NCBI GenBank assembly: GCA_934463165.1
Contig: CAKSJG010000008.1
Location: 30,664-94,663, forward strand
From: an uncultured Clostridia bacterium
GTDB lineage: Bacteria; Bacillota; Clostridia; UMGS1810
DNA: 64,000 bases
Reading direction: 5' to 3'
Below the pieces are notes generated by a model that saw only the letters and a program-made list of their open reading frames with translations, made no database searches and was not told the origin of the DNA. Shown here in pieces: positions 50,985-60,609 of this stretch; position 1 is the stretch's first letter; each line of letters begins with the position of its first letter. The translations under genes were made by a program, and so were the position numbers.

Positions 50985-51223
50985 CAGCGAATTCGGCATC
51001 CGATATATTTACTGTCATTTTTCCTTATGGCTATCACGGTATTTTTGACAAGATAAGCCGTCGGGTCACCCAAAGGCGATTTTCCGACGCATTTTACAAC
51101 GCTGCCCGGAGCAAACCCGAGCTCTATAAGGCGTCTTTTCATCGGCTGGGGATTATCGGTGCTTTCTATAACTGCCTCTTTACCCTCGACAAGATCACAA
51201 AGACTGATATATGTTAAACTCAT
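50984..51223 (-). CDS. FeoA-domain protein
   Basis: 79 residues. The SH3-like FeoA fold is shown by MKRRLIELGFAPGSVVKCVGKSPLGDP and a C-terminal YLVKNTVIAIRKND. FeoA associates with the FeoB ferrous iron channel, but no feoB is adjacent. GAAAGG precedes the chosen ATG, with an upstream ATG giving an implausible N-terminus. Stand-alone FeoA proteins exist in Clostridia, and a partner may be elsewhere. Confidence 0.88.
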   Translation of the reverse strand: MSLTYISLCDLVEGKEAVIESTDNPQPMKRRLIELGFAPGSVVKCVGKSPLGDPTAYLVKNTVIAIRKNDSKYIGCRIR

Positions 51224-51325
51224 ATAAATCCATACCTTTCGTCTATACGCATATTGCATATTTATCAGTTTATATCTTTATTATATAATATTTATTACAT
51301 AATTGTGAATACATTGTCGAAAGTA

Positions 51326-51354
51326 TTGACTTAAATTGATTTTTGAGATATAAT
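51326..51354 (+). promoter_or_regulatory. Sigma-A promoter for the AI-2E-type permease
   Basis: TTGACT (51326-51331), 17-bp spacer, TATAAT (51349-51354), about 50 bp before the start. Confidence 0.7.
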
Positions 51355-51406
51355 CATATTAATTGGAAATTTTTATTAAAAATATTGATGTATGGGGGTG
51401 AAAATA

Positions 51407-52558
51407 ATGAAATTACGTGAATTCAAAAAATATCTCAGCATTTTTATATTGGCTGTTCTTATAATTGCCGTATATAAAACCTTTGATAATATCGAAAACA
51501 TTTTTTCGGCGATAGGGTCTTTTATCTCCCTCATTACTCCCGTAATAGCTGCATTTGCAATTGCATTTTTGCTCTACCCCATGTGCAGAAATTCCGAGAA
51601 TTTTATAATTACTCATTTCCCGGAATTTTTTGCAAAAAAAGCACGCGGACTTTCAGTGGTTGCGGTATATATATTTATATTTGTAATTCTCGGGGGGATT
51701 TTTTATCTTCTTTTGCCTACTCTGATAACAAGCGTTATTGATTTTGCAAAAAAGATTCCGCTGTTTTTGGAAAACACCGTAAATATGCTTAATGAATCAA
51801 AATATTTTGATATTGATCTCGATAAAATAGATAAATATATCAACTTCCAGAAGTTCATAACAGAAAATCTTACAAAGCTTAATACATACACATCAAAGAT
51901 TGTAACGTTTTCATCCGGACTTATAAAGGCTTTTCTTTCTATTATTGCGTCAATATATATTATACTCGACAGAGAGCATCTCAAAGGATTTGCATTAGAT
52001 ACATATCATCTGTTTATTCCGGACAGCAAGAGAAAATACATAACCAAATATATGAAAGCCGCCATAGACTTTTCATATAAGTATTTGTTCTGCGTCATAA
52101 TGGACGCCATGATAATATTTGTTGTAACGCTGATTATTCTCAGTGTTATGAAAATTCAATACGCACCCGTGCTTGCCATAATGCTTGGCTTGTTCAACAT
52201 AATTCCGTATTTCGGAGCTATAGTTTCATGCGCGGTATCGGTGCTTATAACAATAATGACGGCAAACTTTTCAAAAGCGGTTTTGCTTGCGGTGATACTT
52301 ATTGCACTTCAGCAAATTGACGCAAATGTTATTCAGCCGCATCTGATAAACGGAAAGCTGTCTATCAGACCGTTCTGGGTTCTTGTCGGAATCATCATAG
52401 GAGGCGGTTTGTTCGGAGTATGGGGTATACTTTTGGCTATACCGTCACTTGCTCTTATCAGAACAATGATAAATGACTATTACGACTACAGGCGCGATAA
52501 AGAGCAGCAAAAACAGCGCAGAGCCGAAGCACTGAAAAGAGCCTCGGAGAAGCAATAA
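51407..52558 (+). CDS. AI-2E family transporter
   Basis: 383 residues with about seven to eight membrane segments. The family core is visible: YAPVLAIMLGLFNIIPYFGAIVS and QQIDANVIQPHLINGKLSIRPFWVLVGIIIGGGLFG. The family includes proposed AI-2 exporters and Na+(Li+)/H+ antiporters, so the substrate is open. The C-terminal tail is charged (EQQKQRRAEALKRA). GGGGGTG precedes the ATG at 51407. The NhaC-type gene follows after 42 bp, which would fit an ion-transport pairing. Confidence 0.88.
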   Translation: MKLREFKKYLSIFILAVLIIAVYKTFDNIENIFSAIGSFISLITPVIAAFAIAFLLYPMCRNSENFIITHFPEFFAKKARGLSVVAVYIFIFVILGGIFYLLLPTLITSVIDFAKKIPLFLENTVNMLNESKYFDIDLDKIDKYINFQKFITENLTKLNTYTSKIVTFSSGLIKAFLSIIASIYIILDREHLKGFALDTYHLFIPDSKRKYITKYMKAAIDFSYKYLFCVIMDAMIIFVVTLIILSVMKIQYAPVLAIMLGLFNIIPYFGAIVSCAVSVLITIMTANFSKAVLLAVILIALQQIDANVIQPHLINGKLSIRPFWVLVGIIIGGGLFGVWGILLAIPSLALIRTMINDYYDYRRDKEQQKQRRAEALKRASEKQ

Positions 52559-52600
52559 AAGACGGCAGTTATGCCGCAAATAAAATTATGGAGGAAACCA

Positions 52601-54346
52601 ATGAAAAACAATCAAAACAAAAAGAGATTTTGTTCTGTGTTGCTTGCAGTGTTTGTTGTTGTGATGTGCATGTTTTCGGTGTATGCTTTTGCCGATAACA
52701 ATGAGCAGACTACCGCTGAAACAAGCGTAAGCGAACAGGCAAAGACAGATACCGAGGCTGTTTCGGCATCTGACAATGTAGCAAAAACCGATGAGGCTGC
52801 AGCTGACGAGACAAGTGAAGACATCGGCGGAGAAGAGATGGAAAAACCCGGACTTTTCGGAACACCGTGGTCTCTTCTTGCACCGGTAATAGCAATTGCG
52901 CTTGCTCTTATCACAAAAGAGGTTTACAGCTCACTGTTTATAGGTATTGTTGCAGGAGCACTTCTCTCGGCTGATTTTAAACCGATTACCGCCATGGACA
53001 ATATGCTTAATCACGGATTTATCGCAGCGGTATCGGGCACTGCCGGAATATTTATATTTCTTGTGGTTCTCGGTATACTTGTTGCCCTGATTAACAAATC
53101 CGGCGGAAGCGCCGCATTCGGAGCATGGGCAGAAAGAAACATCAAAACAAGAATAGGCGCAATACTTGCAACATTTGTGCTCGGTGTGCTGATATTTATC
53201 GATGACTATTTCAACTGTCTCACAGTCGGCTCAGTTATGATGCCCGTTACGGACAGACATAAAATATCGAGAGCGAAGCTTTCTTACCTTATAGATGCCA
53301 CGGCAGCGCCGGTATGTATGATTGCACCGATATCCTCATGGGCGGCGGCTGTTTCATCATACGCTCCCGAGGGTCAGGGGCTTTCTCTCTTTATAAAAGC
53401 TATTCCGTATAACTTTTATTCACTTCTTACCTTTGTATTTATTATTGCAATAACATTCATGAAATTTGACTACGGTCCGATGAAGCTTCACGAATATAAC
53501 GCCATAAATAAGGGTGATTTATTTACAAACGGCTCAGACACGGCAGTAACAGAGACGGAACAGCCCTCCCAGAGAGGTAAGGTCATTGACCTTGTTCTTC
53601 CGGTAGTTATACTCATAATCGTATGCGTTCTTTCGCTTATATATGTCGGCGGATTCTTCAGCGGTTCATCATTTGTTGACGCATTTGCCAATACAGATGC
53701 AACCGTCGGACTTCCATGGGGCGGTATAGTTGTTCTTGTGCTTACAATCATCTATATGGTTGCAAGAAAAACGGTAACCTTTAAAGAAGCAATGGATTGC
53801 ATCCCCAAAGGATTTATTGCAATGGTTCCGGCTATACTTATTCTTACATTTGCCACAACGCTTAAAAACATGACCGGGCTTATGGGTTCCGATGTTTTTG
53901 TTAAAAACTTTATGGCTAACGCAAGCTCACTCAATCATTTTGTCCCGGCTATAATCTTCCTTGTTGCTATAGGAATTTCGTTTGCAACCGGAACATCATG
54001 GGGAACATTCGGAATACTTATTCCGATAGTTATAGGTATATTCCCCGATGGCAGCGAGCTCCTCATAATCAGTATGTCGGCATGCCTCGCAGGATCTGTA
54101 TGCGGTGACCACTGCTCACCGATTTCGGACACAACAATAATGTCTTCCGCAGGTGCAAGATGTAACCACATTAACCATGTTTCTACGCAGCTTCCTTATG
54201 CCATCACGGTTGCGGTAGTTTCATTTGTGACATATTTGATTGCAGGATTTGTAAATTCATGGTATATAGTTCTCCCGATAGGAGCTGTTCTTATGATTGT
54301 TACTCTCTTTGCAATTAAAGCGGCAACATCAAAAAAACAGGCATAA
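52601..54346 (+). CDS. NhaC-type Na+/H+ antiporter with extracytoplasmic extension
   Basis: 581 residues. The N-terminus has an unusual signal-peptide-like segment (about 10-32) then an Ala/Thr/Glu/Asp-rich stretch (about 33-80), before about 11-12 membrane segments. The transporter core includes GVLIFIDDYFNCLTVGSVM, APVCMIAPISSWAAAVSSYAPEG (in pieces) and FATGTSWGTFGILIPI, with GSVCGDHCSPISDTTIMSSAGA, which fits the NhaC/TetR-like Na+/H+ antiporter family. TATGGAGG precedes the start. The acidic N-terminal extension would be outside the cell. Followed by a terminator. Confidence 0.88.
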   Translation: MKNNQNKKRFCSVLLAVFVVVMCMFSVYAFADNNEQTTAETSVSEQAKTDTEAVSASDNVAKTDEAAADETSEDIGGEEMEKPGLFGTPWSLLAPVIAIALALITKEVYSSLFIGIVAGALLSADFKPITAMDNMLNHGFIAAVSGTAGIFIFLVVLGILVALINKSGGSAAFGAWAERNIKTRIGAILATFVLGVLIFIDDYFNCLTVGSVMMPVTDRHKISRAKLSYLIDATAAPVCMIAPISSWAAAVSSYAPEGQGLSLFIKAIPYNFYSLLTFVFIIAITFMKFDYGPMKLHEYNAINKGDLFTNGSDTAVTETEQPSQRGKVIDLVLPVVILIIVCVLSLIYVGGFFSGSSFVDAFANTDATVGLPWGGIVVLVLTIIYMVARKTVTFKEAMDCIPKGFIAMVPAILILTFATTLKNMTGLMGSDVFVKNFMANASSLNHFVPAIIFLVAIGISFATGTSWGTFGILIPIVIGIFPDGSELLIISMSACLAGSVCGDHCSPISDTTIMSSAGARCNHINHVSTQLPYAITVAVVSFVTYLIAGFVNSWYIVLPIGAVLMIVTLFAIKAATSKKQA

Positions 54347-54365
54347 TTTTTATAAGGATAAAATT

Positions 54366-54404
54366 AACACGCATACCGTTTGTTAAGCGGCATGCGTGTT
54401 TTTA
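54366..54404. terminator. Terminator between the antiporter and the DeoR-type gene
   Basis: AACACGCAT pairs with ATGCGTGTT (plus a further CCG/CGG after one mismatch) with a 9-nt loop and TTTTTA. It lies between convergent genes. Confidence 0.75.
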
Positions 54405-54406
54405 TG

Positions 54407-55096
54407 TCATAAAATAATTATTTTGTAAGCATCATCGGTTCTGCAAAGAGTGTAAAGATATTTTTTATGAAGCTTTTCCTTATCAAACATAAAAATATTT
54501 TTCTTTGAGTTTTTCATAACAACCTTGCGAACCGCCGTTTGGTTTTCGTCATTATCACTTATTACTCCGTCATCTGAAATTCCCATGACTGAAAAAAACG
54601 AAATATCAACGTTAATTCCACTCAAAAAATCTTCTGTTATACCGCCGACCGTACACATATCATGCTCATAGTAATTTCCGCCGGCAAGAATACACGGAAT
54701 GTGATATTTTGATGCCGCCAAAAGATTTTGAACAGAATTGGTTACGATTTTTATATCTTTATACTCCGCAACAGACGAAATTATATATGTGCATGTTGAA
54801 GAGCTGTCTATAAAAACAGACATGCCGTCATGCAAATACTTTTTTGACTCGCGTGAAATAACGTCCTTTTCTTTTTTATGAATAAGCATCCTTGATTCTA
54901 TAGGCAGGCTTTCCTCCCCGACGTTATATATCGCACCGCCGTTGTAACGTTTTAAATATCCCTGTTTTTCCAATTCTTTTAAATCGCGCCTTACCGTCAT
55001 TTCACTTACATAAAAATGACCGGAAAGCTTTTTTACCGATGCCCTTTTGTTTTCCTTTAAAAATTCTATAATATCATATTGCCTTGCATTAAGCAT
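54407..55096 (-). CDS. DeoR/GlpR-family transcriptional regulator
   Basis: 229 residues. The N-terminal winged helix (about 1-57) reads ARQYDIIEFLKENKRASVKKLSGHFYVSEMTVRRDLKELEKQG, the DeoR signature. The C-terminal sugar-phosphate isomerase-like sensor domain has GMSVFIDSSSTCTYI and ILAGGNYYEHD. GGAGG precedes the start. A candidate operator with TGTTCG/CGAACA arms lies in the divergent intergenic region, so it probably represses itself and the YgjV-like gene. The sugar-phosphate effector is unknown. Confidence 0.9.
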   Translation of the reverse strand: MLNARQYDIIEFLKENKRASVKKLSGHFYVSEMTVRRDLKELEKQGYLKRYNGGAIYNVGEESLPIESRMLIHKKEKDVISRESKKYLHDGMSVFIDSSSTCTYIISSVAEYKDIKIVTNSVQNLLAASKYHIPCILAGGNYYEHDMCTVGGITEDFLSGINVDISFFSVMGISDDGVISDNDENQTAVRKVVMKNSKKNIFMFDKEKLHKKYLYTLCRTDDAYKIIIL

Positions 55097-55122
55097 ATTT
55101 TGCCCTCCTATGATACAATAAA

Positions 55123-55147
55123 TGTTCGTTTATAAACATTTCGAACA
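55123..55147. promoter_or_regulatory. Candidate DeoR/GlpR-type operator
   Basis: TGTTCG (55123-55128) and CGAACA (55142-55147) form an inverted repeat with a 13-bp spacer that contains AAACAT and a second half-site-like ATGTTCG/AACATTTCG overlap. TGTTCG half-sites are typical of GlpR-type operators. It lies just upstream of the rightward -35 box. Confidence 0.5.
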
Positions 55148-55151
55148 TTTA

Positions 55152-55180
55152 TTGACATTTTATGCAATGTATTATATCAT
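55152..55180 (+). promoter_or_regulatory. Sigma-A promoter for the YgjV-like gene
   Basis: TTGACA (55152-55157), 17-bp spacer, TATCAT (55175-55180), starting five bases after the candidate operator. Confidence 0.65.
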
Positions 55181-55225
55181 ATATACATAAAAAACGCAAT
55201 ATGTCATTCGGAGGAACATCTGATT

Positions 55226-55735
55226 ATGGAATTTATTATACAAACACTCGGACTGATCGGCATAATTTCAAGTATACTTTCTTTTCAATGCAAAAAACAC
55301 AAACCGTTGATGATTTTCAGAACAGGCAATGAACTCTTTTTTGCGCTGCAATATTTTTTTCTCGGTGCATATACCGGAATGGCTATGAACATAATCGGGT
55401 GCATAAGAAATATAATCTTTGCTAAAATGGTAACGAAAAATAAAAATACCGTAAGCGTAAGGATCATATTCAGCGTATTGTTTTTGGTTTTTTCGTTTGT
55501 TACATGGGCAGGATTTAAAAGCATACTGATAGGCACGGCAAAGGTTCTTTCGTCATTTGCATACGGCAGCAGCAATACGGCATTTGTACGAATAATGATA
55601 CTGATAACAAGCGTGAGCTGGTTTGCATACAACCTGATTGTTAAATCCTATGCCGGATGTATATGTGAATTTCTTACAATATGTTCTATCATTGTCGGCA
55701 TTTTGCGGATAGATTTGAAAAAACAAAACTCTTAA
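55226..55735 (+). CDS. YgjV-like inner membrane protein
   Basis: 169 residues with five to six membrane segments. It resembles the YgjV family (ILSFQCKKHKPLMIFRTGNELFFALQYFFLGAYTGMAMNIIGCIRNI, read in pieces), proteins of unknown function that have a four-helix repeat distantly like SWEET/PQ-loop carriers. GGAGG precedes the ATG. It is divergent from the DeoR-type gene and likely under its control; a sugar-related role is inferred from that only. Confidence 0.75.
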   Translation: MEFIIQTLGLIGIISSILSFQCKKHKPLMIFRTGNELFFALQYFFLGAYTGMAMNIIGCIRNIIFAKMVTKNKNTVSVRIIFSVLFLVFSFVTWAGFKSILIGTAKVLSSFAYGSSNTAFVRIMILITSVSWFAYNLIVKSYAGCICEFLTICSIIVGILRIDLKKQNS

Positions 55736-55769
55736 TCTTTTTCCACCTTAATAGGAATCCGGCTAAGAC

Positions 55770-58139
55770 CTATGCACTTTTTTCATTTTTAGAAATACAC
55801 GCGCAAAGCACCGTCATATCATCATGCGAAACCTTATTTTCAAGCTTATATGCGGTTTCAAGCAGCTTTGCAGCAATAATCTGCGGATTTGACGTATCAA
55901 GGCGCAGAAGTTCTTTTTCAATCCACCCCTCATTTTCGGGAGACTTAAGCTCTATATCTGCCACACCGTCGGACATAAGCACAACAAGGGTATCGGAATC
56001 TATGGAAAGCATATGTTTTTCAATCTCAATTTCGCGTAGAATTCCGGCAGGCAGGCTGCGTGCACGCACCGACGTGATTTTATCTCCGCATTTTATATAT
56101 GAAGCGGACGCACCGAGTTTTGTGAAAGTAAGCGTGGAGTCATAGAGATCTATGCTGCATATGTCTACCGTGGAGAATGTATCTTTTGACGATTTTAAAA
56201 GCAGTGATGAATTTATCAGCTTGACTGCCGTATCGCAGTCAAACCCCGCAGACAGGAACTTTTCAAGAAGCTGTATTGTGGTTTTGCTCTCTCCTGCCGC
56301 GTCCTTGCCGCTTCCCATTCCGTCGCTCAGAGCCATTACAACATTTTTTCTGCCGCTGAATATAACATTAAAACTGTCTCCGCTTAAAGACTCGCCGTTT
56401 TTTGCCTTTGACGCATAACCGAAATCAGCACTGTATGCCCCTGCCGGGCAGTAATTGTATACCGTATATATTCCGCTGTAGCTTAAGGAGGAAAAAACAG
56501 CCGGTATTGCCGTCAGGGAGGTGATACAATCTGCAACTTTGCTTTTGGTTTCTTTAAAAATTTTATCCCCCTTAAATCCCACAGCTATATCATAGTCATC
56601 ATCATAGCCTCTTTCAACCGTGATTGATGAAGGTGTAATGCCGATTTTGTCAAGCTCTGCCCAGAGCTTGTCTTCCGTTTCCGTGTCAATTTTCATAAGT
56701 GACTTTCTGTATTCGCGTTCTATAGCGTCTGACACGGCGCCAAGCTGATCTGATATCAGACGGCGGCTCTCGTTAATTTTGCCGAGCCACTGTTTTTCGG
56801 TAATCATTATGTCAAACATTGTGCCGAGAGCCTGCGCAAGGCTGTCGCATCTGTGACAGGTATTTTTCAGCTTGTCCGGAAACGACACGGCGGAAACATT
56901 TTTTCTTTTTATGCCGTATTCCAGAAGAGAACACACATATGAATATACCACGCCGCCGTTTTCATCAAAACATTCTTTCCTGTTTGGGCAGCCTACGCAT
57001 ACCTTCGGCTCAATCTGCGAAAGCATCATTTTAAGATAAGCCCTGCCGGGAATTCTTTCGCTGCAGCCGGCGCTGTAAACTTCAGAAAGCTCACGGAAGC
57101 TTTTTGACATTCCGGCAAGTCTCTCCGAAACAGCATTTTTCATTTTCTCATTTGCCGCATCGCCGACGCTTTTTCTGTATGCTGCTTTTGCCGAAATTGA
57201 AGAAAAGAAGTCTACAACCTTCTGCGGCATTATTATAAATATAATTGACGCGGCAAAGCTGTCATAAAGGCTGATTACAATCTCTTCCGATGTGGAAAAT
57301 AAAAGAGACGAAGCTGTATTTGCTATTACAAATCCGAGAATTACACCGATTCGTCCATACTTTTTCATGCTTCCTGCAAGAAGCGCTCCGAACGCATATG
57401 TACCGCTTAATGACACCGACGCTCCCGACTGCATGCCGCCGGCAATGCCGAGAAGTATTCCCAAAACAAGTGCACCGGAGGTGTAGCCGTCCATGCTCAT
57501 CATGAATATCATCATAACAGACAGAACCGAACTCAAATGAAAACCGAACACAGGCGGAAATGATTGAAATCCGAGTATTGCCGCGGTTATGAATACATTT
57601 ACGCAAAGGCTTTCTGCCGATGATATTACGTTTCTGTGATTTACCGACAAAAAACACGGGAACCCGTATGAAAATACGTAAACCCCGACACCGAGAATTA
57701 TTGACTCAAGCAGAGCGGCAAATATATCATACATCACAAACGTATAACCCACGCACCGCGCAACTGACAAAAGCGCATATACGAATGCGGAAATCCCGGA
57801 ACGCCAATATATATTTTTAAACAAATCAAACACTGCAAGCAGCGCCGTGATGCTGACAAGGGTAAGGGCATAAACCCACATCTGCCCTCCCCCATGCACA
57901 AATATACCGAGAAGCGACGAGAAAAATGTCAGCACCCAACATTCCGGGCGAAAAATTGCCGAATAAAATGCCAAACCGAACGGCGTCATATTTGAAAAAA
58001 CTTTTGCAAAGCAAAGTAAAAAACAAAAAAATGCCTTTATAAGATTGACCGCGGTAAAACTGAATATGACCTTATCCTTGCTTTCACCGATAGCCTTTGA
58101 CAATATAACGGATGAATTACCCCTGCCGGCTTTATCCAT
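55770..58139 (-). CDS. spoIIE: Stage II sporulation protein E (serine phosphatase)
   Basis: 789 residues. About ten membrane segments in the first 310 residues are followed by a central oligomerisation region (about 320-570), with CVGCPNRKECF, and a C-terminal PP2C phosphatase domain (about 580-789) with ALSDGMGSGKDAAGES and VLMSDGVADIE, both metal-ligand motifs. SpoIIE dephosphorylates SpoIIAA to release sigma-F in the forespore. AGGAGG supports the start at MDKAG. The gene stands alone. Its presence with sigK strongly suggests a spore former. Confidence 0.95.
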   Translation of the reverse strand: MDKAGRGNSSVILSKAIGESKDKVIFSFTAVNLIKAFFCFLLCFAKVFSNMTPFGLAFYSAIFRPECWVLTFFSSLLGIFVHGGGQMWVYALTLVSITALLAVFDLFKNIYWRSGISAFVYALLSVARCVGYTFVMYDIFAALLESIILGVGVYVFSYGFPCFLSVNHRNVISSAESLCVNVFITAAILGFQSFPPVFGFHLSSVLSVMMIFMMSMDGYTSGALVLGILLGIAGGMQSGASVSLSGTYAFGALLAGSMKKYGRIGVILGFVIANTASSLLFSTSEEIVISLYDSFAASIIFIIMPQKVVDFFSSISAKAAYRKSVGDAANEKMKNAVSERLAGMSKSFRELSEVYSAGCSERIPGRAYLKMMLSQIEPKVCVGCPNRKECFDENGGVVYSYVCSLLEYGIKRKNVSAVSFPDKLKNTCHRCDSLAQALGTMFDIMITEKQWLGKINESRRLISDQLGAVSDAIEREYRKSLMKIDTETEDKLWAELDKIGITPSSITVERGYDDDYDIAVGFKGDKIFKETKSKVADCITSLTAIPAVFSSLSYSGIYTVYNYCPAGAYSADFGYASKAKNGESLSGDSFNVIFSGRKNVVMALSDGMGSGKDAAGESKTTIQLLEKFLSAGFDCDTAVKLINSSLLLKSSKDTFSTVDICSIDLYDSTLTFTKLGASASYIKCGDKITSVRARSLPAGILREIEIEKHMLSIDSDTLVVLMSDGVADIELKSPENEGWIEKELLRLDTSNPQIIAAKLLETAYKLENKVSHDDMTVLCACISKNEKSA

Positions 58140-58391
58140 AATCAAAACCTCCTAATATATAGTAATCTTCGCAAATAAAATTTAAAGTAATTACGTTAAT
58201 ATCAAATATTACTGCATAAGATATTATATATCCCGAGAAGTGAAAATTTTGTAAATTTATGAATGAATTAATGACTATTTATTCGACGCAAAACGCGAGA
58301 TAAGCCGAATATAACCGCTTAATCGGCATAATTGCAGGGGCATTTTTTCGGGAAATAAAAGGGTTATGAAGCTTATGTCGGCAAAAAATTT
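58140..58391. other. Region upstream of spoIIE
   Basis: 252 bp, AT-rich near spoIIE and mixed toward 58300. A GTCGAA (6 of 7 to the Spo0A-box core) lies on the minus strand near 58282-58288, a possible but weak Spo0A site. No gene is seen. Confidence 0.3.
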
Positions 58392-58736
58392 TTAATCGTC
58401 AGAATAATTTTTAATTCTTCCGCCTTTAATATTGGAACAAATCTCTCTTAAAATTCCCGTTATAAACGAAAGCTCATCAGCGTTTTTATCTTGCAGGAGT
58501 TTTGAAATTTCATCGTATTTGGTTTGCAGACTGTCGTTTCCGATGAGAGTGTCAACGGTGGTATTTAGAGCAAGAGAGATTTTATATATGGTTTCAAGGC
58601 TCGGTTTTCTTACGGCGGTTTCAATCTGACTGACAAAAACCGTTGAAATATTTATCTTTTCCGCAAGCTGCTCCTGCGTCAAATGATTTTTGTTTCTTAT
58701 GCGGGCTATGTTTCTTCCCATGATTTCATAATTCAT
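58392..58736 (-). CDS. XRE-family transcriptional regulator
   Basis: 114 residues. An HTH_3 domain (about 6-62) reads NIARIRNKNHLTQEQLAEKINISTVFVSQIETAVRKPSLETIYKIS, followed by a helical tail with a likely dimerisation role. AAAAGGAG precedes the start. It is divergent from the SLH-protein gene at 58881, whose promoter lies in the shared 144-bp gap, so control of that gene is possible. Confidence 0.88.
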   Translation of the reverse strand: MNYEIMGRNIARIRNKNHLTQEQLAEKINISTVFVSQIETAVRKPSLETIYKISLALNTTVDTLIGNDSLQTKYDEISKLLQDKNADELSFITGILREICSNIKGGRIKNYSDD

Positions 58737-58822
58737 AATTACATCTCCTTTTAACTGTTAGTATATTATAGATTTGCTTACAGTTTAATATTCTGCAAGC
58801 TAAATAAACTTAGCTTATAGCA

Positions 58823-58851
58823 TTGACAACTATTTTGTATTATGTTATAAT
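58823..58851 (+). promoter_or_regulatory. Strong sigma-A promoter for the SLH/stalk pair
   Basis: TTGACA (58823-58828), 17-bp spacer, TATAAT (58846-58851), both full matches, about 30 bp before the SLH-protein start. Confidence 0.8.
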
Positions 58852-58880
58852 TATAAAAAAATCTTAGGAGGAAGCTTTGA

Positions 58881-60593
58881 ATGAAGAAATTTATTTCTAT
58901 TCTGCTGTCTCTCTGCATTGTTTCGGGGGCCTTTTCAGCATACGCCGTAGACTACGGAAACGACCCGAAATATGCGTTAAAAGGAGATTACAGCCAAAAA
59001 TTTTCGGATGTTCCGGCAAATCACTGGGCATTTGCCTATATTTCGGAAATGGAAGAACGGGGGATCTTCAGCGGATATGATGACGGTACTTTCAGACCGG
59101 ATTCGTTCATAACGCGCGCGGAGGCCGCAACAATACTTGCAAAATTAGAAGGTTCATACAAGTCGTATTACACTGATTATTTTTATGATGTTCCGGATGG
59201 CAAATGGTACACACCGTATGTTCTTTCCGTATACAGCTATTTCAATAAATATGATGTGAAAGTACGTACCTCAAACGGATACAAAACACGAACCTGCTTT
59301 ATGCCCGATAGCTGCGCCGAGCGAAAGGACATTGTAACAGCCGTTATGAAACAGACAAAAGGCAAATATAAAACGGACGAATCATCGGATTTATTGAATA
59401 ATATTATTTTTGATGAGGCGCATATGTCTGACGATGACTATAAATATGCCAGATGCGCGGTATCAAACGGAATAATTTCCGGCTACTTGGACTCTCAGTC
59501 CGGCACCAAATTTTACAGACCCGATATTAAGATTACCCGAGCCGAAATGGCAACATTGCTTTGCAGAGTATACGGTTGTTATGACATATCCGCTGCCGTA
59601 GAGGGGAAAATCTTTCTTAATGTAAATTGCAATGCGGAAAAATTTATCGAAGGATATAACAACAACATAACAAACAACTATTACCGATTTGAAAGCTACG
59701 ATACAGACAATCCGATCAGAGAAAAAAGATATCTCATTGACACCACAACATTATATTCAATGTCACAAGATTCTAATTCCGTAAAATGCAAGTTTTATTA
59801 TGACGCCGCCAACAGATGCAATTTGGCAGAAACAAATAAAGGAAAACTGATTATTATGGAATTAAACGCAAAGCAAAATCAAAGTCAGAGCGATTTCACC
59901 TCACCGGATAACAGAAACTCTCTGTCCGCTGCCAAATTCCAATATGCATGCGCTGTAATGACAATGTTTGACGTATCGTTTGAAGACGCGTTTTCAATTG
60001 TCTCTGCAGCTATTTACAATAAAACATATTATGCAATCGGCAAGGGCTATATGTGTAATATTTCAAACTCATCGCTTAAAATTATTTCGGATATGGCAAC
60101 AAATAAAATCATAAAAAGCGGAAAAGGAAATATGTTATCCTCATTTATTGATTCTTACAACCGAGCAATTGCCGACGGATTTAAACAAACGTTGCAGGAT
60201 GTCAGATACATTACGCCATACGATAATATGATACACAAAGAAAGCGTATATGAAACAATATTACCCGATGATAAAAAGCTGTCTGTTGAAGGCGATTATA
60301 CTTCCTACAATGTGGGCAAATACAAATTCTTAATTGTCTGCGATGAAAAAAACAGCATATGTGCCGTAGAAATGTCATCGGAGCTTGACGGCTGTGCCGA
60401 CACAGTATCGGTCATAGCTGCGCTTGAGGGAATATCATATTCTGATGCAAAGAATTATTATACGGTTTTAAAGAAAGATAATATCCTAAGCACGGATAAT
60501 TATATTTATACAAACAATAACAGCAAAAGTATTACTGTATTTTCAAAGGATTTTTATAAAAAACTTAAAGGAACTTTAGAAAAGAAACTTTAA
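58881..60593 (+). CDS. Secreted protein with three SLH domains
   Basis: 570 residues. A signal peptide (about 1-22) is followed by three SLH repeats (about 38-95, 105-165 and 175-235), the first reading FSDVPANHWAFAYISEMEERGIFSGYDDG (in pieces) with FRPDSFITRAEAATILAKL. The C-terminal 330 residues are unrecognised, with no catalytic motif evident. SLH domains in triplicate are the classical wall-binding module. AGGAGG precedes the ATG. A stalk-domain protein gene follows after 16 bp and is likely co-expressed. Confidence 0.85.
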   Translation: MKKFISILLSLCIVSGAFSAYAVDYGNDPKYALKGDYSQKFSDVPANHWAFAYISEMEERGIFSGYDDGTFRPDSFITRAEAATILAKLEGSYKSYYTDYFYDVPDGKWYTPYVLSVYSYFNKYDVKVRTSNGYKTRTCFMPDSCAERKDIVTAVMKQTKGKYKTDESSDLLNNIIFDEAHMSDDDYKYARCAVSNGIISGYLDSQSGTKFYRPDIKITRAEMATLLCRVYGCYDISAAVEGKIFLNVNCNAEKFIEGYNNNITNNYYRFESYDTDNPIREKRYLIDTTTLYSMSQDSNSVKCKFYYDAANRCNLAETNKGKLIIMELNAKQNQSQSDFTSPDNRNSLSAAKFQYACAVMTMFDVSFEDAFSIVSAAIYNKTYYAIGKGYMCNISNSSLKIISDMATNKIIKSGKGNMLSSFIDSYNRAIADGFKQTLQDVRYITPYDNMIHKESVYETILPDDKKLSVEGDYTSYNVGKYKFLIVCDEKNSICAVEMSSELDGCADTVSVIAALEGISYSDAKNYYTVLKKDNILSTDNYIYTNNNSKSITVFSKDFYKKLKGTLEKKL

Positions 60594-60609
60594 ATTTGGG
60601 GGATTGGAT

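Noticed and set aside
58282..58288. Spo0A box upstream of spoIIE
   Set aside because: Only six of seven core bases match and no second site or matching promoter spacing was found; noted but not claimed.
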